A program made the translations under genes and the position numbers. Of a stretch of DNA of 44,794 nucleotides, positions 30,388 through 40,143 are shown in pieces (positions within the stretch are counted from its first letter, which is position 1; every line of letters begins with the position of its first letter). The DNA comes from Pinguiococcus pyrenoidosus. Its lineage: Eukaryota > Sar > Pinguiophyceae > Pinguiochrysidales > Pinguiochrysidaceae. Location: contig JAAMXY010000048.1 of assembly GCA_019677205.1 (NCBI GenBank), positions 2,016 to 46,809 on the forward strand, read 5' to 3'. Below the pieces are notes generated by a model, which worked only from the letters and a program-made list of their open reading frames with translations, did no database searches and had not been told where the DNA came from.

Positions 30388-33300
30388 CTACCTTGGCGGG
30401 GGTGGCGGAGGCTGCCGCCCTTCCAGCAGCGCTGGTTTGCTTCCCCTCCTCGGCGCTTCCGGCGGTGGCGGCCGCGCAAAGCCCATTGCGAGCGGCCTTG
30501 GGCGCGGCGCCCCTGGTGGGGCCGGCCTTCCAGGCGGAGCGGCTGGCTTCGCGGGCTGCGAAGGTGGTGGTGGTCTTGACGGAGCGTTCGGAGGCGGCGG
30601 CGGATGTCGCTGGGCCGAATGTGCCGTCGGCGGCGCAGGTCTCGATGGTGGCGCAACTGGTGCAGGAGGCGCAGCCGAAGGGCTGGCGGCCGGCCTTCCC
30701 GCCGGCGGTGCTGGCCTTCCCGCCGGCGGTGCAGGCCTTGACGGCGGTGCTGCAGGCGGGGGCGGCGTCGCCTTCACCGATATGGGCCTGCGCGGCGGCG
30801 GTGGTCGCACCGCCGCAGCGCCTTGAGGACACGTGGGAAGAGATTCGCAGTGGTCAGCCACATCGTCTTTCGCACCAAGCACGTCACAGCGGCATGCAGT
30901 ACCTTTCAAGGGAGAAGTTGGCGGCGAAGTCGGCTTCCTTGGCTGAGATGCAGAGCCCCTCTCGCTGGAACCCGACGACTTGCGCAGCATCGTCGGCTGG
31001 GGGGGCCGGAAGCCCGCCGTTTCTCCGCTCGCATGAGTCGGCGATCCCAGCGAGTCGAGCGACAAGCCTTTGGACGAGCTTGGCGACAACAGTTCGGACT
31101 GATCCCGTTGCGCAGAGGTGCTCCTCTGGACGGCCACGGTGCCCGGCGGGGGCGCGTCGAGCTTGGTGTCATCCGCCGGCGGATGGAAGGTCAGGACCCT
31201 CTGAGCAGACTTGACCTTGAAGGAGACCTCCAGCTGATTGAAGATGTCGAAATGCAGGCTGCGCTGGTGATGCGCGTTGCGGATCAGTCCCTCCGCAGCT
31301 TGCATGAGATCCTCGGGGCCCTTGGCCACTTCGTTGGTGGCGTTTACTTTAAAGAATTCATGATCGGCGACGTTGCACAGGTGGTAGCTGAAGTCCAGAA
31401 GCTCGAACTTGTGCCTCTGCCCCAGCAGATGCACGAACAGGCACCCGGCCATTGCAAAGCCATGCCCAAACTCCTCCTCGTCCATGGTGCTTCGCCCCTC
31501 CGACATGCAGAAGAGGAAGTTCAGGGCCGACCAGAGGCGGTGGAACTCGTTCGACGCTTCGACTTCCATCACGCCATTCTCCGGCGAGCTGTTCGTCCAC
31601 AGCTCCCGGATGCCCTTCTTGTCTAGCATCTTGCTGATGCTGCCGATGACGGACTTGAAGAGACTCCTGGACTGGCCAAGGCCTTCGTGCAGCTTCACCG
31701 CGCGTTCCGCGGAGCTCAGGGTGGTGTCCATGGCCCGCGGAGCCTTCACGGCCTGCGGATTCGCCGTCGCAAAGCTACCGAAGCTGGACAGGGTCTGCAC
31801 CAGCGGCGTAGCACTCGCCCCACCCTTCGTGGCGTCGCAAGCAAAGGCAAGGTAGCGCAAGGCAAAGTCAGATATCCGAGGAACATCGCGCAAAGGAAAT
31901 GCCGGTTGGCTGCCGTACCTTCACCAGTTGCTGGTCCGGGGTCACCCCCAAGAAGATGGACGACTGAATAAAGCGGAACGAGTCGTTGGCGCCCATGACG
32001 TCGCTCAAGTCCTTGAGCAACCAGACCGCGTTCCCAATCTCCCGGAGCGTCTGGAACACCTCCGGCTTCATGTCCTCGTACTCCAAGAAGGGCTTCAGCT
32101 TGCCTTCGAAGAAGCCGTAGCACATGCTGACCCCGTAGACGAACTTGGGGAGCTTGCACGGTGGCAGGCCGTTCTGGAGAGCATCCATGTACGACTTGAT
32201 GGAGTCCAAGAGGTGGTCCACGTTGCGCATGATCTGCTCAATCAGCAGAGGCAGCTCCACGTGACCAAGCAGCGAGACGAGGGCCTGCAGGTGCTCCCGG
32301 CCGACGAACTCAGAGAGCAGCTTGCAGCTATTCCTGTACGCCTTGGAGCACTTGTCACCAAACTCCATCCACGACTGACTCTTCGGGGCCGAGGGGTACT
32401 TCATGGGCTTGAACACGGTCGGGCACCTGACGAAGCGCTTCGTGAACATGTTGTAGCTCGTGTTGGGGAACAGGTCGTTCACAAGGCTGGTGAGCACATG
32501 CACCGCAATGCGACTCTTGAAGGAAAGCGGCGACACCGTCTCGTTGGCCTCGGAGAAGATGGCGTCGAAGGGATCCAGCTCGAGGTATTGCGAGAGCAAC
32601 TCGTGCGTGTCACGGACGACCCGCAAAGCTTGGTGGAGCTCGTACACGCCCGACACGTCGCCGGACTCGAAGCGCTTGATGCACGCTTCGATGTCCTTGT
32701 AGATCATGTTGTTCATGTACTGGGCGATCAGTGCGTTCAGGTCGATGCTCCTCCCCAGCAGCTGGACGTGCCGCTGCGCCACGGGGATGCCGTACCGCTT
32801 CTTCGGCTGGAAGTAGGAGTCGCTCTTGCGGAGCTGCTGCAGCTTCACTTTGAAGCTTCTCTCCATGAAGGTTATCGCCGCTTGATCCTTGAAGTACTTC
32901 AGCATCTCGTCCGCGATGAGGAAGATCATCTGATCGAACACCAGGTTTACCTCCGCTTCAATCTCGTCGTACATGTACTGCCGATTTAGGACGTAGAGGG
33001 CCCGGTGGGCGGCGTCGTTGTACACGTCCAGAGCGTAGAAGATCTTCTCCGCAAGGGGAATCGCCTGCGACTGCGACTTGATCACGTGCTCCGTCAGGAT
33101 CCACGGGAACGACATCTCTATGGGGAACTGCACACGCCCCGTGAACTCCAAGAAAAACTCCCGGTACCACAGATCTCCAAGATCTGAGCAAGCACGCAGC
33201 GTGCCGCTGTAGTTCAGCAGATACGGGAACGAGAAGCTCTCGTTGTGGAAGCTCTCGAAGACCTGCACATCCTCGTTGCCGAGGTCCCGGGAGCTGAAGA

Positions 33301-35125
33301 GGCCGCGACGCTGCCGCGCTTCGCTCCTCTCGTCGTACAGGGCTCTGACCATCGTTCTCAGGAGGTAGAGCTGCGTGTTGGAGGGACCCACGACGCGAGC
33401 TGGGTAGGCCACGCCGTTCTGCGGCTTCTTGTAGTCGTCGCTCTGCACGATGCCGTTCAGCCAGTCCCCCGCGAGGCGCCGGATCTGCAGCATCTGCTCG
33501 AGGATCGGGCGGCGCTTCTTGTCTGCGCGCTGCAGCATGGGAGCCATGCTGCTGTGAATGAGCTTCTGCACCTCCGCGTGGATGTAGAGGCGCAGCAGCG
33601 GAGCCAGCTTGTTCTCCGCCTCGTCCATCATCGCGGCCAGCGACTTGACGAGGGAAATCATGTCCACCATGACGCTCAGCTCGTCGCCGTTGTAGTTGTA
33701 TCGCACGGCGCGCTCATACTCGCGCCCCTTCTCGCGGAGCTCCTGGACGAGCTGCTCGACCTGATCCATGGGAAACACGACACAAAGCTTCTCGCGGAGC
33801 TGGGCGTCCGCCACCGGGTGCTTCAGCTTCCAGCTGGCCGCCTCCATAATCATGCACGTCCATCGCATCAAGTATCGGAAGCCCGTCATGACCAACCGAG
33901 CGGCCCGGCCGGCGTACTCCACCGCGCCCGCGTCGGAAGACTTGCGGAAGCGGAAGCCGTTCACCTCGTTCATGGTGAAGGCGAACTGTGCGATGAAATT
34001 GTCATAGTCGACGCGCACACTGGACCACAGGGTGCGGAGGTCGTACGCTTCCACGGTCTTCCGCTCCTCGGCGCCGGACCACTGGGCCACCATCTCGGAG
34101 TTCCAGTTCTTGCACCGCATGAGGATGACCAGGGTGTCGGAGGCCATGTCACCGTAGAGGGGCACGACCGGGTACCGCTTGATCACCTTCTGCACATCCT
34201 TGAGGCGGAAGTTCTTGATCTTGAAGCGCGCTCGGAACACGTTGTATCCGCTGTCGGATCCATCCCCATCCATCAGCTGGAGGATGTGTGGAATCGCGCG
34301 CACGAGGCGATAGCGCTCGTCCGGCGTGAGGTACCGCTCCTTGCTCTCATCCTCCATGGACAGCAGATCGACGCACTGGAAGAGCATCTCTTCGAAGATG
34401 TCTTCGTGGCCCGAGATGCGCTTCACCTGCTCCCGCAGCGTGAAGAAGATGAACTGCTGCGGCGCGGCGGGGTTGGAGAGGAACATGCGAAGCTGCGCGA
34501 CTTCCTCGCTGAGCATGTCGCCATCCTCAAGGTCGGCCCGAAGCGCCTGTATGGCCCGCTTGTATCTCGCGAAGTCGTTCTGAATGGACGACTTCATGTC
34601 CTTCAGGTTGTCCAGCTTCTGCAGCAGATCGATGATCTTGATCAGCGCGTTGTACAGCCCCTCCGGCACGATCTTCGCACGTGCGTCCGGAGCCACGAGG
34701 TGCTGAAGATTCGTGCAGAAGATGTGGATCACGTGATCCTGGAAGTTCATCAGCTCTTTGATCTTGATGATTTCCGGCCGCAACAGCTCGAAGGTCGCCT
34801 TGTTCATCTCCTTCTTGTTGGGCGCATTGGCGTCGGTGATCATTGGAATCGCCCGGGAGACCGAGCGGAAGGTGTAGAGCATGTGCACGAAGTGCTGGCC
34901 TTGCTCGATGATGCGCTCAATCTGCGCGGTGGCGTTCATCTCCTGGCCAAAGCTGCTGGGGAAGCCGGTGTGATCTGCAAACGCCACCGGGTTGGTGCCG
35001 GGCGCGAGTTCCAGCTCGATGCATTTCGGAGAGAACTGCACATTCGGCACGTCATCCGACAGGGGGAAGTCCACGAGCTTGTCCACGCGTGGCTCATACA
35101 CATCCGCATTCTCCAGGAGAGACAT
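30388..35125 (-). CDS. CYFIP: CYFIP/Sra1 (PIR121) WAVE-complex subunit with a long proline-rich C-terminal tail
   Basis: This is a subunit of the WAVE regulatory complex, which receives Rac signals and controls Arp2/3 actin branching. Exon 1 is 35125-31919 and exon 2 is 31824-30388, with a 94-base intron (AAG before GTACGG, acceptor CACGAAG), phase 0, giving 1547 residues. The start MSLLENADVYEPRVDKL is the true start because LVDFPLSDDVPNVQF and MLYTFRSVSRAIPMI match the family N-terminus. The body covers the whole CYFIP family, ending near residue 1285 in GLIRNAHHQRSLHFDIFNQLE and SAQRVLTFHPP. Known homologues of about 1250 residues stop here. This one continues about 250 more: a Ser-rich linker, then a proline-rich tail with RPAPPAGRPAPPAGRP, HPPPPPNAPSRPPPP and QPPPPPPR. 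That tail resembles the profilin/SH3-binding segment normally carried by the partner WAVE protein. The last codons (CCA AGG TAG) also look like a splice donor. Confidence 0.88.
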
Positions 35126-35928
35126 GCTGCACAGTTCACTTGCGGCTTCCACACCGGATTGCTTCCGATGCGCGCCGCGCCACAAGCTTCTACCACCGCG
35201 CCAAGCCCTACTTCGCACGCTCCGTGGACAACAACGACCTGGAGCTGGCGTGACCTCGGGAAGCACGAGGCAACGCCGAGCCGGGGGACTGCAGCAAGTC
35301 CCAGATGTGAAACTGCGGTTCGAAATCGTCTGCAACCGCTGTCGAGACGAGCGGGCCGCAAGCCAAGGTTCCAGCTCAGGCCGCTTCTCAGCTACTTAAG
35401 TCGTCGACAGACGACGAAAGCAGTGGCAGCGCGCGGTGGTGTGCACCAGTGCACGCGAGGGCGCGACTGCGACTCCTTGAGAGCGTTCGGAATCGGATCC
35501 CTTTGAGCGTTTCACAAAGAATATACAATCACCATCAAACAATTTTTGGGGATATCTTTTTCAGTTTCTCGTATCCTCGCGACAGACACGGGAAAGCGGA
35601 ATACAGCAACAATACCGCAGAACTGTGAGTCGTGCCAAGCGCCCCAATGAAAATCGGCCGACAAGCATGTAGTACTGTGTTTCCGGTACTCTTGAAAAAA
35701 TACAAAACTAGATGCCTTAACAATACTTTGATGATTTTAATTGAATCAAGCTATATTTGATATTAAATTTTCGATGTAGTGACCTATGATTGGAAGAAGC
35801 AAAAGTATATCCTCCTGTAAAGAAGAATGCATAGCTAGTTGGAATCCCAACAGCCTCACCGAAAAAATCATTGGTCAAAGAACTTTGATTCTGGCTCTTC
35901 ATACCGTATACTGTACGAGTGCTTCATC
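35126..35928. promoter_or_regulatory. Divergent spacer with AT-rich island 7
   Basis: Between the CYFIP start (minus) and the first 7-TM gene (plus). The island spans about 35692-35783 and includes TATATTTGA at 35752-35760 and TATTAAATTTTCGATG. It is about 300 to 390 bases upstream of the 7-TM start and 570 to 660 from CYFIP. No gene is supported; frames open on the plus strand are antisense to CYFIP. Confidence 0.45.
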
Positions 35929-37257
35929 CCGCCAAGTCCGGGAAGCGCAGTCCGGTGTGGTCCGGCGTTCTCAGTGGGGGTCCGGAGGCCGAGACACGAG
36001 CGGCAACGTTCGCGTCTGCAGCTCCTGTGACGTAGCCAGGCGCCTGCCGGGTCTCCTGTCTGCCGTGGCGCTCTCCCGCCACCATGGGCTGCCGACAGAA
36101 CAAGGACTACTTGGTGGAGATCCCGTGCGATTGGCCGTGGCTGCCAAAGGACAAGAACTGGACGACCTCGCCGCTCTGCACCGTCTTGGCCGCGGAGCGC
36201 TCTGTGGAGCTGCAGCCCACCATCGACATTCGGCGCTATTTGTGCTTTGCAATCGTTCTTACAGCCTCGCTGCTGTTTCTGGCAAGGCTTTGCTATCTGT
36301 TGTACAAGAGTGCCAGCCTCGTGGAGTTCTCCCAGCGGAGGTCGAACCAGAAGCTGCTTGGCATCACATTGGGATGCATTATCGCCGCGATCTTCTTCTT
36401 CGATCCCATGGGCGAGAGAGGCCTCGTGAATCTGATCTTCAGCTACTTGTGCCTCGGCCTCGGCACTGTTTTCACGTCGTTCTTCTACCTGCTTTGCGCG
36501 ACAGACCTGAAACGGATGATGGGCGCGATGCAGTCCACCGAGGGCTCCTCCCTGTCGATGCTCGAGAGGAGCATGCTGATTGTGGATACCATTGTTGCGA
36601 TCTGCACCGCAGGATGTCTTGTGATCCGACCGTCGGACGCCTCCTTCGGGGTCAGCCACATCTATGTGTTCTACATGGTGTCTGTGCGCTTAGTCTTCGA
36701 GTGGCTAACGGTGAGTGGCGCCTTCGTGCACTCCGTCAATGTGATCATCCGGCACTTCAACGCCGAAAACGGCGTCAGTAAAGGGAAAGGGAAGGCAGGG
36801 ACAGCCGCCGGGCAGCCGGCCTCTTCCGAGAAGGCCGACATGGCCGCCAGGATGAAGCAAGGGCCCGAGCCAGGTCCGTCCAAACAAAACGGAGGCGGTC
36901 AGACAGCACGGCCCAGTCACATCAAGATGCTACGCGCGCTGAAGAGGGCGCGAACGGTGGTTATTATTGCGTGCATTCTGTGCTTCTGGCCGTTGGTCTC
37001 CCTGCTGTGGTCGTTGATATCGAGATCGGTTTGCTGGGCGTGGAGGAGGCCCGCGGGCAGCACGCAAGGGCGCATCGGCGTCTTGAGCGATGTGGCGTAC
37101 GTCCTGGTCGTCGTCTTGGGTATCTGGCTGCCGCTGAAGATGTTCATCTGGCCGGTGCTACGGACGCCGAAGGCCAAGAGCAAGGTCACGCCATCTTTCC
37201 AGAAGAAAGGCTGAGCGATGCGTGGTGCATGAGACATCTACAAATCGTGGCACTACG
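35929..37257 (+). repeat. Tandem duplication, unit 1
   Basis: The unit starts CCGCCAAGTCCGGGAAGCGC and carries about 155 bases of 5' flank, the whole first 7-TM gene and about 43 bases after its stop. The second unit begins at 37566, an offset of 1637 bases. About 310 bases of unrelated sequence separate the units. Confidence 0.9.
36084..37214 (+). CDS. Seven-TM membrane protein, copy A, unknown family
   Basis: I do not recognise the family. The single-exon frame encodes 376 residues. The first 50 residues are polar with two Trp-rich pieces (CDWPWLPKDKNW) and no signal peptide. Seven hydrophobic helices follow: LCFAIVLTASLLFLARLCYL, LLGITLGCIIAAIFFF, LIFSYLCLGLGTVFTSFFYL, LIVDTIVAICTAGCLVI, a paired run VFYMVSVRLVFEWL, then after a loop of about 75 residues VVIIACILCFWPLVSLLWSL and YVLVVVLGIWLPLKMFIW. 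The long loop between helices 5 and 6 is Gly/Lys/Ala-rich (GKGKAGTAAG) and cytosolic in character. The layout resembles a receptor, but no GPCR class motif (DRY, NPxxY) is visible. The C-terminus is basic. The ATG at 36084 is favoured because CCACC precedes it, and both copies share it. An alternative is an ion channel or transporter. Confidence 0.7.
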   Translation: MGCRQNKDYLVEIPCDWPWLPKDKNWTTSPLCTVLAAERSVELQPTIDIRRYLCFAIVLTASLLFLARLCYLLYKSASLVEFSQRRSNQKLLGITLGCIIAAIFFFDPMGERGLVNLIFSYLCLGLGTVFTSFFYLLCATDLKRMMGAMQSTEGSSLSMLERSMLIVDTIVAICTAGCLVIRPSDASFGVSHIYVFYMVSVRLVFEWLTVSGAFVHSVNVIIRHFNAENGVSKGKGKAGTAAGQPASSEKADMAARMKQGPEPGPSKQNGGGQTARPSHIKMLRALKRARTVVIIACILCFWPLVSLLWSLISRSVCWAWRRPAGSTQGRIGVLSDVAYVLVVVLGIWLPLKMFIWPVLRTPKAKSKVTPSFQKKG

Positions 37258-37565
37258 AAGCTGATTTCTTCCGCTCTATACTTGCATCATGCGCTGACCT
37301 CGGTGGGCCCTTTCCAAGCATGAAGCCATTATTCCGTCCCTCCCTTTCGCTCTGCCTTCGCAACTCTTCTGGCTTCTGGCTTCTGGCTCCGCGAAGTTGC
37401 TTTAGTATGTTGCTTGTGTTGTGTCCAGCGAATCACGTGTCTCCAGGCAATTGAGTACCAATCATTTGGATCCATTTGGAAACAGCTTGAATCTGAACCA
37501 ATGGAAGTACTCCACGATGACAGGACTCAGTCCTGCGAAGAAGCCATAGCTTAGCAAACGAACTT
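37258..37565. other. Spacer between the duplicated units
   Basis: Unique sequence with no counterpart after unit 2. It holds the run TCTGGCTTCTGGCTTCTGGC near 37368. No gene is supported. There is no AT-rich island like the one before copy A, so copy B may lack part of the original promoter. Confidence 0.5.
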
Positions 37566-38953
37566 CCGCCAAGTCCGGGAAGCGCAGTCCGGTGTGGTCC
37601 GGCGTTCTCAGTGGGGGTCCGGAGGCCGAGACACGAGCGGCAACGTTCGCGTTTGCAGCTCCTGTGACGTAGCCAGGCGCCTGCCGGGTCTCCTGTCTAC
37701 TGTGGCGCTCTCCCGCCACCATGGGCTGCCGACAGAACAAGGACTACTTGGTGGAGATCCCGTGCGATTGGCCGTGGCTGCCACAGGACAAGAACTGGAC
37801 GACCTCGCCGCTCTGCACCGTCTTGGCCGCGGAGCGCTCTGTGGAGCTGCAGCCCACCATCGACATTCGGCGCTATTTGTGCTTTGCAATCGTTCTTACA
37901 GCCTCGCTGCTGTTTCTGGCAAGGCTTTGCTATCTGTTGTACAAGAGTGCCAGCCTCGTGGAGTTCTCCCAGCGGAGGTCGAACCAGAAGCTGCTTGGCA
38001 TGACGTTGGGATGCATCACCTCCGCGATCTTCTTCTTCGATCCCATGGGCGAGAGAGGCCTCGTGAATCTAGTCTTCAGCTACTTGTGCCTGGGCCTCAG
38101 CTCTGTTTTCACGTCGTTCTTCTACCGCCTTTGCGCGGCAGACCTGAAACGGATGATGGGCGCGATGCAGTCCACCGAGGGCTCCTCCCTGTCGATGCTC
38201 GAGAGGAGCATGCTGATTGTGGATGCCATTGTTGCGACCTGCATCGCAGGATGTCTTGTGATCCGACCGTCGGACGCCTCCTTCGGGGTCAGCCACATCT
38301 ACGTCTTCTACATGGTGTCCGTCCGCGTCGTCTTCGAGTGGCTAACGGTGGGCTGGGCTTTCGTGCACTCCGTCAATGTGATCATCCGGCACTTCAACGC
38401 CAAAAACAGCGCCAGTGGAGGGGAAGGGAGGACAGGGACAGCCACCGGGCAGCCGGCCACTTCCGAGAAGGCCGAAACGGCCGCCAGAACGAGGCAAGGG
38501 CCCGAGCCAGGTCCGTCCAAACGAAGCGGAGGCGGTCGGACAGCACGGTCCAGTCACATCAAGATGCTACGCACGCTGAAGAGGGCGCGAACGGTGGTTA
38601 TTTTTGCGTCCACTCTGTCCGTCTGGCCGTTGGTCTCCCTGCTGTGGTCGTTGATATCGAGATCGGTTTGCTGGGCGTGGAGGAGGCCCGCGGGCACCGC
38701 GCAAGGGCGCATCGTCATCCTGAACGACATGGCGTACGTCCTGGTCTTAGTCTTGACTATTTGGCTGCCGCTGAAGATGTTCATCTGGCCGGTGCTGCGG
38801 CAACCCTTGCACCGACGGACGGGGCACTTCGGCCCGAGGGACAACACAACGCTGCGGACGTCAAAGGCCAGTAGCAAGGTCACACCAACTTTCCAGAAGA
38901 AAGGCTGAGCGATACGTGGCGCATGAGACATCTACAAATCGTGGCACGACGAG
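37566..38953 (+). repeat. Tandem duplication, unit 2
   Basis: This matches unit 1 from CCGCCAAGTCCGGGAAGCGC through CTACAAATCGTGGCAC. The first 430 bases differ from unit 1 at only a few sites, while the 3' half has many more differences and one 57-base insertion. Confidence 0.9.
37721..38908 (+). CDS. Seven-TM membrane protein, copy B, unknown family
   Basis: This is the tandem duplicate of the preceding gene: 395 residues, same start context, same helix order. Residues 1-95 differ at one position only (Lys36 to Gln). Later changes cluster in the long loop between helices 5 and 6, where GKGKAGTAAG becomes GEGRTGTATG, and in helix 6 (IIACILCFWP becomes IFASTLSVWP). The helices and their borders are kept. 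Near the C-terminus it has 19 extra residues (QPLHRRTGHFGPRDNTTLR) from a 57-base in-frame insertion. No stop or frameshift is present, so both copies appear functional. Copy A lacks this insertion; without an outgroup I cannot say whether B gained it or A lost it. Confidence 0.7.
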   Translation: MGCRQNKDYLVEIPCDWPWLPQDKNWTTSPLCTVLAAERSVELQPTIDIRRYLCFAIVLTASLLFLARLCYLLYKSASLVEFSQRRSNQKLLGMTLGCITSAIFFFDPMGERGLVNLVFSYLCLGLSSVFTSFFYRLCAADLKRMMGAMQSTEGSSLSMLERSMLIVDAIVATCIAGCLVIRPSDASFGVSHIYVFYMVSVRVVFEWLTVGWAFVHSVNVIIRHFNAKNSASGGEGRTGTATGQPATSEKAETAARTRQGPEPGPSKRSGGGRTARSSHIKMLRTLKRARTVVIFASTLSVWPLVSLLWSLISRSVCWAWRRPAGTAQGRIVILNDMAYVLVLVLTIWLPLKMFIWPVLRQPLHRRTGHFGPRDNTTLRTSKASSKVTPTFQKKG

Positions 38954-39077
38954 GATTGCGACATTTACTCTACTAGAATTCCTATTTCTATACCCAAATG
39001 CAAGGCCACGCCGGACTCTGCCGTCCCGGCGTCTCTCTTGGCACAGCGTTCTCTCTTCAGCATCTCGCTTGCTGCTC

Positions 39078-39329
39078 TCATTGCCTTTCTGCGCACGCAG
39101 CGCCGCACATCGTCTGCGTGTCTTTGCCGTACGGTCTGAAATAGTCGCCCCTTCCCCTGCAGAAGACAGCTGTGAAGAACCAAAAAGAATCACCGACGTC
39201 GGTAGAGTCAACCATAAGGCTGTAGCTGATGTAGCGCGTGTACATGGCGCTGAAGAGCTTGCGTGCCATCCAACCGCGGAGGACTGCTGGGCCGTAGAAG
39301 GCAAAGGCAAGGAAGCCTTTCCCGCGAAG
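39078..39329 (-). CDS. Possible terminal exon of a membrane protein
   Basis: I do not recognise this protein. On the minus strand, after an acceptor GCGGGAAAG near 39330, a frame reads GFLAFAFYGPAVLRGW, then FSAMYTRYISYSLMV and DSFWFFTAVFC, and stops at 39078-39080. The aromatic and hydrophobic make-up is protein-like and suggests a membrane segment. Upstream exons cannot be fixed; minus-strand frames between 39780 and 40050 (GGLASAFALIAALFLAAT) are candidates but overlap plus-strand frames of charged sequence. The convergent gene is the 7-TM copy B. Confidence 0.3.
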   Translation of the reverse strand, partial: LRGKGFLAFAFYGPAVLRGWMARKLFSAMYTRYISYSLMVDSTDVGDSFWFFTAVFCRGRGDYFRPYGKDTQTMCGAACAERQ

Positions 39330-40143
39330 AAGCCGGGCGCTCCGTCATCTCCCGACACCATTGGCCTACGTTCCCAGCCGCTCGTCCATCTTTGCGTCCC
39401 ATCCAACCAGGCTCCTCTGCGCATTGGCTCATGTTTCCCGCGAGCTCCCAGTTTCGCCCCAACTCGCCCCTGCGCACTGCTGTAGACTGCAGTCCCGAAG
39501 AGCCCGGCAGTTTACGTCCGACAAAGCCTCTCCTGGCCCGCGCAGCCGTCCTGTGGCTGCCACTGCGGACCAGCTACCGCCGGCCATCTTGCTCCGCTTC
39601 CCGTGTCGAGACGTGGCCATTTCGCGTCTTCGCAGCTCACACCTTCTACAGCAGCGCTGCGGCGCTGTACGGAGCCTGGTGGTGCTTCCGACTCGTCTCG
39701 GACGGCGGAGTCGCGGGAAAGGGAAGGATCCTCGCCCCAGGGGTTGCGAGGCCGCGAGTCGCCGAGGGCGCTGACTAAGCAGGTGCGCTTGCAGTTTTGG
39801 AGATTTGCGGCCCGGGAGAGCCTCTTGCAAAAGAGGCACAAGCGCCCACACAACGCATATCCGAGCTCGTGGCCGACCGCGATCGCCGCGACGAGGCCAC
39901 GTCGCGGCGAGAAACAGCGCCGCAATCAGTGCGAATGCTGATGCCAGGCCTCCAAAGTCCTGTTCTGCTGTCCGCAGCACGAGAGAAGCATAGAGACGAG
40001 ATGGAGAGGAGAGAGCGGCAGCTTGTTGAACATCCGATGATTTTGGCCACAAGATTCACCTTCCCGGCCCCGCTGGTTGCGACTGCTGCCGCTGAGGACT
40101 CACGACGCCTCTGCTTCCGTAGGTTCTGCGGCGAGCGGGTGAG
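39330..40143. other. Unresolved region before the acyltransferase
   Basis: Long frames are open on both strands and I cannot choose among them. A plus-strand frame at about 39600-39778 contains TFYSSAAALYGAWWCFRLV, which is TM-like, while minus-strand frames at 39800-40050 contain another hydrophobic run. At least one further exon is likely, but no gene model is supported. Confidence 0.3.

Noticed and set aside
30200-30826. Plus-strand Gly-rich frame (GGGGGCRPSSSAGLL)
   Set aside because: It is the antisense of the CYFIP proline-rich tail; Pro codons read backward give Gly.
33245-35506. 753-codon plus-strand frame antisense to CYFIP
   Set aside because: It overlaps a well-supported CYFIP exon and has shadow-type composition.
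38801-38857. The copy B insertion as a spliced intron
   Set aside because: It has no GT/GC/GA donor with an AG acceptor at workable positions and is a whole number of codons with no stop, so translation is more likely.
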